NCBI GenBank assembly: GCA_016839745.1 | Contig: JAEOTS010000006.1 | Span: 1-32,531 of the forward strand | Direction of reading: 5' to 3' | Source of the DNA: Promethearchaeota archaeon | GTDB lineage: Archaea; Asgardarchaeota; Lokiarchaeia; Sigyniarchaeales; SOKP01 | Length of the DNA stretch: 32,531 bases | In this document: positions 1-7,610 of the stretch, in pieces | Layout of the letters: every line of letters starts with the position of its first letter | Numbering within the stretch: the first letter of the stretch is position 1 | Notes under the pieces: generated by a model | What the model saw: only the letters and a program-made list of their open reading frames with translations | What the model was told of the DNA's origin: nothing | Database searches by the model: none | Position numbers and translations under genes: made by a program

Positions 1-1161
1 ACTCCTCACTATTTGATAGGTGTCTATTAACTCGTGATAATCGTATTGAGTGGACGAATCCCAGTTTCCAATTGCGTTTCGATTCGAAAGTATAAAATTA
101 ACGACTTCGTTTTGATTCAACCCAGTATACCCCGTGACATCTGCCAATTCAAGTCCCAAAGCTGTCCCGACTACATTAAGCATGTTATAAGCTCCATCAA
201 ACATTTGAAAAGAGTGACTGGTGGCGTCATATAATTTTGTTAAATACTGGTGAAAATTACTTAATTGGATGGTGTCGACTAAATCTAACACACTCAGGGT
301 TTTTATGTTATAATAAGAAGCTAACAAATTTACCTCACTAAACATCGCAAGAGAATTTAAACTCGGGTCATGTTCGTTGTAAAATCCCCCGAAATCGTAA
401 CTAGTTGAGCTATCCTCCTGTAATCCGTTTATAAAATTAACTAGGCTGGCCAATTCCGGATCGTAACCGCTCCAATCGTTCATTAGTAATTCGAGCGTGG
501 TAATCGCGTAAAAAGAATTATCCATTGTGGCTGTTTTAAACCCGTAAGATAAAGTTGGATCGTAGGGTTGACCTATAAATCCGTTCTCAGTTCCTTCTGG
601 ATTAAAGCAGCTCCAAATGAGATTTATTGAATCCTGAACATCAATCATATATAGCCTATTTAAGATATCTAAAGATAGAACTGCGTAGCAATTTACTTGG
701 AGAACAGACGTATAAGGGTTATACATATTAGGAAATATCGTATCTAAGTATCTATAAGCGTATTTATCCATGAATGTATGCGTTTCATCGTTATAAAGCG
801 ACATAACGTAATCTAAAACGCGCCCTTGATCGATTTGGTTCAACAATCCAACTGCCTCGAGAATATAGAGGGCGTAATAGGTTGCTTGTAACGACGGTTC
901 GTAATATTGTGGAAAGTAGCCTAATTGCGAATAGTCTATTAACTTTTGAGCGAAAATACTTTCAATCGTTTCGTAATTATCCGTGGATGAAACTTTTAGT
1001 TCTAAATCAAACTTGTTTTGTTTGTCTTCAAGTTTTTCTTGTATCAGAACGGGTTTGTTTGTAATGTCATCGTTGAATGCAATTCTTGAAAAAATTGAGC
1101 ACAAAATCAGAAGAAAGATACTACTACAAAATATGTATTTTTTCACATTATTCAATTTCAT
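1..1161 (-). CDS. secreted alpha/alpha-toroid (prenyltransferase/squalene-oxidase-repeat-like) protein, partial
   Basis: An open frame of 387 codons begins at ATG 1161 and runs off the left edge without a stop, so the C-terminus is missing. Residues about 8-29 are a hydrophobic signal peptide or anchor after a lysine-rich start, so the protein is probably exported. The rest is helical, with repeated units in which tyrosine- and alanine-rich helices (for example ATYYALYILEAVGLL) are followed by short turns. One unit has the GGFYNEHDPSLNSLA pattern typical of prenyltransferase/squalene-oxidase toroid repeats. No catalytic signature is visible, so a structural or binding role is as likely as an enzymatic one. 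The start lies 2 nt after the stop of the membrane-protein gene upstream, with AAGGAG close before it, which indicates one transcript and coupled translation. The family assignment rests on repeat pattern only. Confidence 0.7.
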   Translation of the reverse strand, partial: MKLNNVKKYIFCSSIFLLILCSIFSRIAFNDDITNKPVLIQEKLEDKQNKFDLELKVSSTDNYETIESIFAQKLIDYSQLGYFPQYYEPSLQATYYALYILEAVGLLNQIDQGRVLDYVMSLYNDETHTFMDKYAYRYLDTIFPNMYNPYTSVLQVNCYAVLSLDILNRLYMIDVQDSINLIWSCFNPEGTENGFIGQPYDPTLSYGFKTATMDNSFYAITTLELLMNDWSGYDPELASLVNFINGLQEDSSTSYDFGGFYNEHDPSLNSLAMFSEVNLLASYYNIKTLSVLDLVDTIQLSNFHQYLTKLYDATSHSFQMFDGAYNMLNVVGTALGLELADVTGYTGLNQNEVVNFILSNRNAIGNWDSSTQYDYHELIDTYQIVRS

Positions 1162-1163
1162 TG

Positions 1164-1496
1164 CTAAAGCTCCTTAACTAATTCTAATATACCTGAAATA
1201 AGTATCAATATTGCAGGTAGAAGGTTTATAAAGATCAGATTAAGTGCTGCTAATGACACAAGTGTTATCCAATGCCACGGAATCGGATTATCTGGTTTTA
1301 AACCAGTTACGATTGTGAATCCGGCAATTAAAAATCCACAATTGATGAAAATCAAGCTACCAACGCCTAAATTTAATATCCACACTTCTACATTTTCAAT
1401 TACGTATAACTTCATAAAAACAATGAATATACCGATTGCACCCCCCAAAATTGTCAGAAAGCGTACCATCTTTCTAAAAATTTCGGTTCTCTTCAT
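1164..1496 (-). CDS. small membrane protein of unknown function
   Basis: A 110-residue protein with a basic N-terminus (MKRTEIFRK) and three hydrophobic segments at about residues 10-29, 37-64 and 77-106, so it is predicted to be an integral membrane protein. No family is recognised. The start is well supported by an AGGAGGTG Shine-Dalgarno sequence ending 4 nt before the ATG, one of the strongest in the window. Its stop lies 2 nt before the start of the secreted toroid-like protein, so the two are almost certainly one operon. It may anchor or assist the exported partner, but that is inference. Confidence 0.75.
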   Translation of the reverse strand: MKRTEIFRKMVRFLTILGGAIGIFIVFMKLYVIENVEVWILNLGVGSLIFINCGFLIAGFTIVTGLKPDNPIPWHWITLVSLAALNLIFINLLPAILILISGILELVKEL

Positions 1497-1500
1497 TCAG

Positions 1501-1508
1501 CACCTCCT
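1501..1508 (-). promoter_or_regulatory. strong Shine-Dalgarno site
   Basis: AGGAGGTG on the minus strand, ending 4 nt before ATG 1496. It fixes the start of the 110-residue membrane protein and shows that this organism uses anti-SD pairing for some genes. Confidence 0.7.
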
Positions 1509-1710
1509 AAAACATTTCTTATTTTTTAATTTAATAATGATAATTCACTTCTCTTTTTTCAAGATTTAAGGTTTAAACGAAAAATCGACGAGTATATTTA
1601 AATAAAAAATAGGAAAAAAGAATGGGAAAAAGATACGAAGAGTTTTTCTCTTAATTTAGAGGAATTTGTAAAACTTTTTATTTTTTTATTTTAAATTTAA
1701 TCAAATGATT

Positions 1711-1983
1711 CTAAAATTCTAATTTCACCATATTGACGTTAAGATCGTTTAAACTTATTTGTATTAAGGAGTGATTTGGAATTTCTTTAGCATTTTCAGT
1801 AAATGGTGTGGTGTTTACAAGAATATCGTTATGATTTTTACTTAAAAAAAGTGTATGGTGTCTCCCATTAAAATTATTTTTATGGTTAAAGATGACATTA
1901 AAATGATGGGAATTAGAAAGAAAAGTATTAGCTCTAGTACCTATTTAAATTTTTATAAAGATGCTTTCTAAATCAGTCTTCAT
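1711..1983 (-). pseudogene. truncated decayed copy of the class II glutamine amidotransferase gene (3' third)
   Basis: This stretch aligns without gaps to the 3' end of the intact amidotransferase gene at 6832-7572, at a constant offset of 5121 bases. It includes a 41-nt exact match (1750-1790 to 6871-6911) and a 62-nt exact match (1815-1876 to 6936-6997). The frame ends in the same Leu-Glu-Phe-stop (TAG at 1711-1713 here). Going upstream, an in-frame TAA appears at 1945-1947 where the intact copy reads Glu, and similarity fades near 1983. No start, no catalytic cysteine and no N-terminal two thirds remain. It is a remnant of duplication or recombination. The intact copy lies about 5 kb away in the same orientation. 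Confidence 0.85.
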
Positions 1984-2415
1984 ATCTTTTCTGTATTAAG
2001 CATATAAAAAAAATCAAGGACTCAAAAACAATTAAAGATGTCCACAGTTTTATTGGACTTGTTATCTTCAATCCAATATGTATAGAATAGTCAAATTATG
2101 GTTCTAAACGAAATTAATTAGGGTTGAATTATTTTTTCTTATACTTCTATGTTCTCGAAGATTTTTCGTCTTTTTATGGAATAATCGAAGATAGTTCGTT
2201 AGATTTATTATTGATAATTTATATATATAAAATGATTATACTTGATCTAATCTATTTAACTTTTAATAATAAATACGAATTAGATTCGAAAAAATCAAAA
2301 ATTAACATACAAAAGAGGGAAAATTATTTATAAAAAAGCTATAATTCTACCCGATAAAGTTGATATCCCGCGCAAAATTAAAAAGAGAATCAAAATAGAT
2401 AAGAATCCATTTGAA
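1984..2415. other. AT-rich non-coding stretch upstream of glutamate dehydrogenase
   Basis: I find no convincing gene here. A 69-codon frame at 2124-2333 has low-complexity composition and no recognisable domain. TATA-like tracts occur near 2219-2230 and 2323-2332. The second would place transcription start about 60-65 nt before ATG 2416. A purine-rich GAGGGA at 2315-2320 resembles a Shine-Dalgarno site but precedes no ATG, GTG or TTG in the dehydrogenase frame. Confidence 0.5.
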
Positions 2416-3645
2416 ATGGCGAAAAAACAAATTGATATAGTCGCTAAAGAGATGGGTTTAGATGAAAATATTAAAAAATACCTTAAAAGAGTTGAACGAT
2501 CCCTAATTGTATCAATTCCAATTATTATGGATAATGGGAAACTAGAGGTTTTTGAAGGATATAGAGTACATCACTCTACAGTTCGAGGCCCTGGTAAAGG
2601 AGGTATACGATATTCTAAAGATGTCTTTCTTGACGAGGTAAAAGCGTTAGCTATGTGGATGACGTGGAAAAATTCTTTGTTAAAACTTCCGTTAGGTGGA
2701 GCAAAAGGAGGGGTGTGTGTTGATCCTACTAAACTTTCAAGAAATGAACTTGAAAGATTAACTCGTAGATATACAGCAGAAATTATCAATATGATTGGTC
2801 CTGATATCGATATACCTGCCCCAGATATTAACACAAATCCCCAAATTATGGCATGGATCATGGATGTTTATTCTATGCAAAAAGGAAAATCAGTTCCAGG
2901 AGTAGTTACCGGAAAACCAATCGAAATTGGAGGTTCTGTTGGAAGAGAAACAGCAACAGGAATGGGATTATATTTTATCCTCGAAGCCTTGTGCATGAAA
3001 TTAAACTTGAATCTTAAATATTTGAGTGTTGTTATTCAAGGATTTGGAAATGTAGGAGGAAATATTGCTCAAATATTATATGAAAAAGGGGTTAAAATTG
3101 TAGCAGTTTCAGACATTAGTGGTGGTTTATACGATGCAGGAGGTCTGAATATAAAAGAATTAATCGATTGGAGAGACCAAAATCACTTATTAGAGGAATT
3201 TGATAAAAAGGAAAATGAATTCGTAAATAATGAAGAAATTTTAGAGATCGAATGCGACATTTTAATTCCTGCAGCCATAGAAAATCAAATAACGGAATCA
3301 AATGTGGATAATATAAATTGTCAAATTATAATTGAAGGAGCAAATGGTCCAACAACCCCTGAAGCAGATGAAATTCTTAAAGATAGAGGGATAATTGTAG
3401 TGCCAGATATCCTAGCTAATGCAGGGGGTGTATGCGTTTCATATTTTGAATATATTCAAGATATTCATAGTTATTTTTGGAAATTGGATCGAATTAATCT
3501 CGAATTAAAGAATGTTCTACTAGAAGCATTTGAAGAAGTTTATACTCTCTCAAAGGAGAAAAAGGTTACCTTAAGGATAGCGGCATACATGATTGCGATA
3601 TCAAGGTTAAGTAAAGCTATTGAATTAAGAGGAATTTTTCCATAA
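2416..3645 (+). CDS. gdhA: glutamate dehydrogenase (Glu/Leu/Phe/Val dehydrogenase family)
   Basis: Catalyses reversible NAD(P)-dependent oxidative deamination of glutamate to 2-oxoglutarate and ammonia, linking amino-acid degradation to central carbon in the cytoplasm. The 409 residues carry the family hallmarks: GPGKGGIRY near 58-66, WMTWK at 81-85, the catalytic-lysine loop PLGGAKGG at 92-99, the IPAPDINT segment near 135, TGKP plus GGSVGRETATG, and a Rossmann GFGNVGG nucleotide-binding loop near 205. Length is close to the usual 415-425. ATG 2416 is the first standard start, but the frame stays open upstream to 2284, and the codons just before the ATG read Lys-Asn-Pro-Phe-Glu, resembling the DPFE-M-A N-terminus of Thermococcus enzymes. 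The real start may therefore be a non-standard codon upstream. The cofactor cannot be decided from the sequence alone. Confidence 0.95.
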   Translation: MAKKQIDIVAKEMGLDENIKKYLKRVERSLIVSIPIIMDNGKLEVFEGYRVHHSTVRGPGKGGIRYSKDVFLDEVKALAMWMTWKNSLLKLPLGGAKGGVCVDPTKLSRNELERLTRRYTAEIINMIGPDIDIPAPDINTNPQIMAWIMDVYSMQKGKSVPGVVTGKPIEIGGSVGRETATGMGLYFILEALCMKLNLNLKYLSVVIQGFGNVGGNIAQILYEKGVKIVAVSDISGGLYDAGGLNIKELIDWRDQNHLLEEFDKKENEFVNNEEILEIECDILIPAAIENQITESNVDNINCQIIIEGANGPTTPEADEILKDRGIIVVPDILANAGGVCVSYFEYIQDIHSYFWKLDRINLELKNVLLEAFEEVYTLSKEKKVTLRIAAYMIAISRLSKAIELRGIFP

Positions 3646-3693
3646 CGCCCGATAAATGCTACCTTATATTTATTAATTGTATAAAATTTTTTC

Positions 3694-4594
3694 TTATTTT
3701 CCTTGTGTAAAATAGATTTTATTAGTCATTTTGAAGATATCTATGAAATTTGATACTTTCATGTCGGGATTAATTCCTTCGATACTTTTAATTTTTTCGT
3801 TAATAAATCTCCAAAGGCTTTTTTCATTAGGAGCAATAAGTTTCAAAATTAGATTATGTTCGCCAGCTGAAGTGGTTAAAAGCTGAATCTCATCAAATTT
3901 TATTAATTTTTGGACGATATCTTTCAATTTTGAAGGATTAACGAATAAATGAATAATAGCTATAGTATTATAGCCTACTTTTATTGGATCAATAACGGTA
4001 TCAAATTTTTTTATAATTCCGTCATTAATCATGTTCTGTACGCGGTTATGTATTGTACTTGCTGCTAAATTCACTTTTTCACTTATCTCTTTGTAGGATA
4101 TTTTATAATTTTCTTGTAATATGTTAAGGATCATCTTATCCTTATCATCTAACCCTATCTGTATATCCGTCTCTTTTACTTTTTTAGATTCAATTTTATG
4201 TCGTTCAATTCCATACAATATAGCTCTTTTTAGAACATTTGCATTAAGCTCTCCTTTAACTAAGTAATCTTGAAATCCTTTTTTTAGAGAATTTAAAGCA
4301 ATTTCTTGGTCATCAAAACCTGTCAAAACTATAATTGGAAGTTCAGAAGTTAGATTTAACACTTTTTCGATCGTAGATTCCATATCACTGTCAGGAAGTT
4401 TTAGGTCTAATAAGATAATATCAAAGTCTTTCGTTTTAAGACGATTCATACCATCAATAAGGCGTGAAAATGATTCTAACTCATAAGTAAAATCAGAAAT
4501 TTTTTTTAAAAATTCTTGTATCAGGCGAACATCTGTAGTGTTATCTTCAATTAATAAAATATCTATATTGTGAGTTTCTATTTTAATTCACCAT
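3694..4594 (-). CDS. response regulator receiver domain fused to Lrp/AsnC transcription regulator (start frameshifted)
   Basis: The frame encodes a complete receiver domain followed by an Lrp/AsnC regulator. From the codon at 4587 it reads IKIETHNIDILLIEDN, with the acidic Glu-Asp pair. The phosphoacceptor Asp is in IILLDLKLP, Thr in VLTG and Lys in YLVKGE. An AsnC-type helix-turn-helix follows (DDKDKMILNILQEN to AASTIHNRVQNMINDGIIKKF), then a RAM effector/oligomerisation domain ending FTQGK. About 299 residues in all. No ATG, GTG or TTG lies in frame before the receiver. ATG 4594 reads Met-Val-Asn-stop, and removing one T (4585 or 4586) gives MVNKIETHNIDILL, matching the MVNK start of the response regulator at 5821. 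So either one base is extra or an ATT at 4587 is used. It is divergent from the histidine kinase at 4742, its likely phosphodonor. Confidence 0.85.
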
Positions 4595-4615
4595 GTATTG
4601 CATAAATCTTTTAAT

Positions 4616-4628
4616 TGAATAATATTCA
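4616..4628. promoter_or_regulatory. 13-bp palindrome, possible operator
   Basis: TGAATAATATTCA is a perfect palindrome 21 nt upstream of ATG 4594. Its left half, TGAATAAT, recurs at 4711-4718 before the histidine kinase. The size, AT-rich centre and position between divergent regulator and kinase genes fit an Lrp/AsnC-type operator. In DNA this AT-rich, chance palindromes are also common. Confidence 0.35.
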
Positions 4629-4741
4629 TTTTAAATGTATATTTATAGTTTAATAATTCTTATAAAATATTTATTTATCGAAATTTTTACAGAAAGTAAA
4701 TAATATTGTATGAATAATTAAAAAAGAGAGAGTTAAATAAA

Positions 4742-5803
4742 ATGAAATTGAACTTTCTAAAAGCTAGAACGAAAATCTTTACAATTCTGGTTTTAATACC
4801 ACTTTTAACTTTACTAGTTTTATACTTAGAATTAATACTTAAAACTACCATTCTTATTGCTCACCTTTTCTATTTTCCTTCAATATTGGCGTGTTTATGG
4901 TGGAAAAAAAAAGGTTTGATTGTGCCGGTATTTTTAGCTACTGTTTTAGTAGTTGTTCATTTGATAATAAGACAAGATTATTTCAATGCAGAGCCGATTA
5001 ATGATTTGATTATAGGTATATCGATAGTCTTTGTTGGAATTGTTGTCGCATATCTATCTGAACAAATTTCAAAAAAAGAATTTGATTTAAAAAATATTAT
5101 TGAAGATTTACAACGTTCTAACGAAGATTTGCAGCAATTCGCATATGTCTCATCCCACGATTTACAAGAACCTTTAAGAGCAATAATAAGCTTTTCTCAA
5201 CTTCTAGAAGATGAATATAAAGATAATTTAGACAAAGCTGGTAAAGAATTTCTTCATTTTATTACAGATGGGGCAAAAAAAATGAACACACTTATAAAAG
5301 ATTTGTTGGCATATTCAAGGATTACCACGCATGCTAAACCACCAAAGTGGAACAATCTCGAGAAGATTCTAGAAAATGCATTATTTAATTTGTCCGAATC
5401 AATTAAACAAAGTGGCGCAATTATTACTTATGATAAACTTCCTACTTTAAAAGTAGATAAAACTCAATTTTTGCAATTATTTCAAAATTTTATTAGTAAT
5501 GCTATTAAATTTCGACGAGAGGAGACACCTAAAATACACATAGGAGTAAAAAAAATAGATATCGGTTGGCTTTTCTCTATAGAAGATAATGGTATTGGGA
5601 TTGAATCACAGTATTTTGATCGAATATATAATATTTTTTATCGATTACATACTAAAGAGGAATATCCTGGTACTGGCATAGGATTACCTATCTGTAAAAA
5701 AATAATTCACCGCTATGGTGGACAAATATGGGTAGAATCAGAACTAGGTAAAGGATCAACTTTTTACTTTACCATTTTACTTAAAAATGCTAAAAACAAT
5801 TAA
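4742..5803 (+). CDS. membrane sensor histidine kinase
   Basis: A 353-residue two-component kinase. The N-terminus has four hydrophobic segments at about 11-33, 36-53, 58-77 and 88-106 with little outside the membrane, so the signal is probably sensed within or near the bilayer. A short coiled-coil (about 107-132) leads to the dimerisation/phosphoacceptor domain with SHDLQEPLR, His139 being the phosphorylated residue. The catalytic ATPase domain shows the N box (NFISNAIKF), G1 (DNGIGI), F-box region (FYRLH) and G2 (GTGIGL). The SHDLQEPLR H-box is the type found in phytochrome-like kinases that pair with Rcp1-type regulators, and just such a regulator follows 17 nt downstream. The two are co-transcribed. 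Confidence 0.95.
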   Translation: MKLNFLKARTKIFTILVLIPLLTLLVLYLELILKTTILIAHLFYFPSILACLWWKKKGLIVPVFLATVLVVVHLIIRQDYFNAEPINDLIIGISIVFVGIVVAYLSEQISKKEFDLKNIIEDLQRSNEDLQQFAYVSSHDLQEPLRAIISFSQLLEDEYKDNLDKAGKEFLHFITDGAKKMNTLIKDLLAYSRITTHAKPPKWNNLEKILENALFNLSESIKQSGAIITYDKLPTLKVDKTQFLQLFQNFISNAIKFRREETPKIHIGVKKIDIGWLFSIEDNGIGIESQYFDRIYNIFYRLHTKEEYPGTGIGLPICKKIIHRYGGQIWVESELGKGSTFYFTILLKNAKNN

Positions 5804-5820
5804 CGGAGAAATAAAATGTA

Positions 5821-6264
5821 ATGGTAAATAAAAAAAAGAATAATTTTAAGATTTTACTTGTTGAAGATAATCCTGCGGATATTCGCCTTACACAAGAAGC
5901 TATTCAAAAAAGTGAATTAGTATCCCAGTTAGATGTCGTGAAAGACGGCGTTGAAGCAATAAAATTTTTACAAAAATTTAAAAAAGATTCTCATGTCGAG
6001 CGCCCTGATTTGATTCTTTTAGATTTAAATTTACCTAAAAAGAGTGGGCTTGATGTATTAAAGGAAATAAAGGAAGATGGAGATTTGAGACGAATTCCAG
6101 TAGTGGTTTTAACCATATCTAGTAACGAAGAAGATTTAATAAAAGCGTATAATCTCCATGCAAACTGTTTTATAAATAAACCATTAAATATTAAGGAATT
6201 TTACATAATTGTAGAATTCATTTGTACTTTCTGGTTTAAAGTAGTTAAACTTGCTAAAACTTAG
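5821..6264 (+). CDS. Rcp1-like single-domain response regulator
   Basis: A 147-residue stand-alone receiver of the Rcp1/CheY type. Visible residues: the acidic pair Glu15-Asp16 in LLVEDNPAD, phosphoacceptor Asp68 in LILLDLNLP, Thr98 in VVLTIS and Lys120 in INKPL. The tail FYIIVEFICTFWFKVVKLA matches the extended C-terminal helix of Rcp1 proteins. No output domain is present, so it must act through a partner or as a phosphate relay. It follows the kinase by 17 nt with GGAG at 5805-5808. A nearby ATG at 5816 is followed at once by a stop, so 5821 is the start. It may compete with the divergent receiver-Lrp fusion for phosphate from the same kinase. Confidence 0.93.
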   Translation: MVNKKKNNFKILLVEDNPADIRLTQEAIQKSELVSQLDVVKDGVEAIKFLQKFKKDSHVERPDLILLDLNLPKKSGLDVLKEIKEDGDLRRIPVVVLTISSNEEDLIKAYNLHANCFINKPLNIKEFYIIVEFICTFWFKVVKLAKT

Positions 6265-6324
6265 CGAAAAACTTGATTAGGTATAGCCCTTGATTAAAGA
6301 TAAAAAATTACTAATAGAATGATT

Positions 6325-6549
6325 TTATCTAACAACCTGAATAAGTTTTTCAATATTCTTTAATAAGTCAGCCTTTTCCAATTTAGGTTGATTGTATTCT
6401 TCAATAGGGTTACAATTCCACGGTCGAGAAATTCGATCATTGCATACTATAGCCCCATGAAAAATTTCAAAATCAGTACATGAATGATAAATTTTCCGAC
6501 CAAGAGAATATTCAACTCCACACTTAGGACACTTTACCATATAAATCAT
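6325..6549 (-). CDS. small zinc-ribbon-like protein
   Basis: A 74-residue protein starting MIYMVKCPKCG. Cys7 and Cys10 form a CPKC knuckle, and further possible ligands are His22, Cys24, His31, Cys36 and Cys46. The remainder is polar and ends in a predicted helix (KADLLKNIEKLIQVV). The pattern suggests a small metal-binding protein, but the second half of the site is irregular and I recognise no named family. The start may be Met1 or Met4 (6540). No Shine-Dalgarno site is evident. It is convergent with the response regulator, with about 60 bp between stops. Confidence 0.6.
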   Translation of the reverse strand: MIYMVKCPKCGVEYSLGRKIYHSCTDFEIFHGAIVCNDRISRPWNCNPIEEYNQPKLEKADLLKNIEKLIQVVR

Positions 6550-6831
6550 CTAATTTTATCTTATTTTTTACGAATAATATTCGATTTCATTATCGAGTTT
6601 ATATTATACAAAATTGCTTCCTACACTTAATAATATATAACTCATCTTATATAAATCCATCGAAGAAAATTCAGTAATTAGTTTTCTTATCGTATTACTT
6701 TCGATGGCAAGCGACATTTAATATATTTTCTTCAGTTAGTTTTAGGTGCCCTAAACTAAAATTTATGAATTATTGTCCAATTATTCAAGGATTTCATGAA
6801 TATAGCATATTTTTTCATATTATTAATGACT

Positions 6832-7572
6832 TTAGAATTCTAATTTCACCATATTCATGTTAAGATCGGCTAAACTTATTTGTATTAAGGAGTGATTTGG
6901 AATTTCTTTAGAATTATCAGTAAATGGTGTTGTGCTTACAAGAATATCGTTATGATTTTTACTTAAAAAAAGTGTATGGTGTCTCCCATTAAAATTAGTT
7001 TTATGGTTAGTGATAACATTGCAGCTTTGTGAATTAAAAAGAAAAGCATTAGCACCTGCACCTATTTCGATGGTTTTAAAGATGCTTTCTAAACCAATCT
7101 TCAAATTTCTACCTTCCTGTAATTCGTTGATAATTGAACAAAGATATTTTCGAGTATCTAAGTCAGTTTCATTATAAATTTTATTCAATTTTGGGTTTTT
7201 TAATTTTATACTTGGAAATTTTTTTATAATTCCATTGTGAGTTATGAGATATTTCTCTTTAATACTAATAGGGTGTACGTTTCCTAAGTTCTTTTTCCAA
7301 GGAAGCGTTTTTCTTGCGTGAACTAAAAGGAATCGAGTATTAATTTTAGCAAGATTTTTCCAGTCTGCGTGGTAAATAGGAGCTAAATCTCGCTTTATAA
7401 CGAGTTCTTTGTCATTTTCAGAGAGATAAGCAAATCCCCAGCCTAATCCATGGTGTCCAAGGAGGTCATACTTCCTTAAATAGCGCCAATGGCATGATTT
7501 TACATATTTTTTTAAAATATTGTAATCCAAATGAAAGGGTTCAAGAGAGCACTTAAAGAACATACGACACAT
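6832..7572 (-). CDS. class II glutamine amidotransferase (YafJ/GATase_4-like Ntn hydrolase)
   Basis: Starting at ATG 7572 the protein begins MCRMFF. Removal of Met would expose Cys2 as the N-terminal nucleophile, as in class II glutamine amidotransferases (compare MCRLFG in YafJ relatives). A TTG two codons upstream would bury the cysteine, so 7572 is preferred. Other family motifs are GHHGLGWGFAY, a HARK strand that fits the HxRxAT-type loop, NVHPI and THNGII. The protein (246 residues) has only the glutaminase-like domain and no synthase domain, so its acceptor is unknown. It lies 38 nt downstream of the beta-propeller gene on the same strand, which suggests an operon. A truncated copy of its 3' third survives at 1711-1983. 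Confidence 0.85.
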   Translation of the reverse strand: MCRMFFKCSLEPFHLDYNILKKYVKSCHWRYLRKYDLLGHHGLGWGFAYLSENDKELVIKRDLAPIYHADWKNLAKINTRFLLVHARKTLPWKKNLGNVHPISIKEKYLITHNGIIKKFPSIKLKNPKLNKIYNETDLDTRKYLCSIINELQEGRNLKIGLESIFKTIEIGAGANAFLFNSQSCNVITNHKTNFNGRHHTLFLSKNHNDILVSTTPFTDNSKEIPNHSLIQISLADLNMNMVKLEF

Positions 7573-7610
7573 GAGCAATCAATTAGAATATTTTTATCCT
7601 AATAATAAAA

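Noticed and set aside
34..1177. Short plus-strand open frames at 34-234, 882-1064 and 983-1177
   Set aside because: They lie opposite the long minus-strand frame of the secreted protein, which has a signal peptide, coherent repeats and a coupled upstream gene.
2124..2333. 69-codon open frame on the plus strand upstream of glutamate dehydrogenase
   Set aside because: Low-complexity composition from AT-rich DNA, no ribosome binding site, no recognisable domain, and it overlaps promoter-like TATA tracts.
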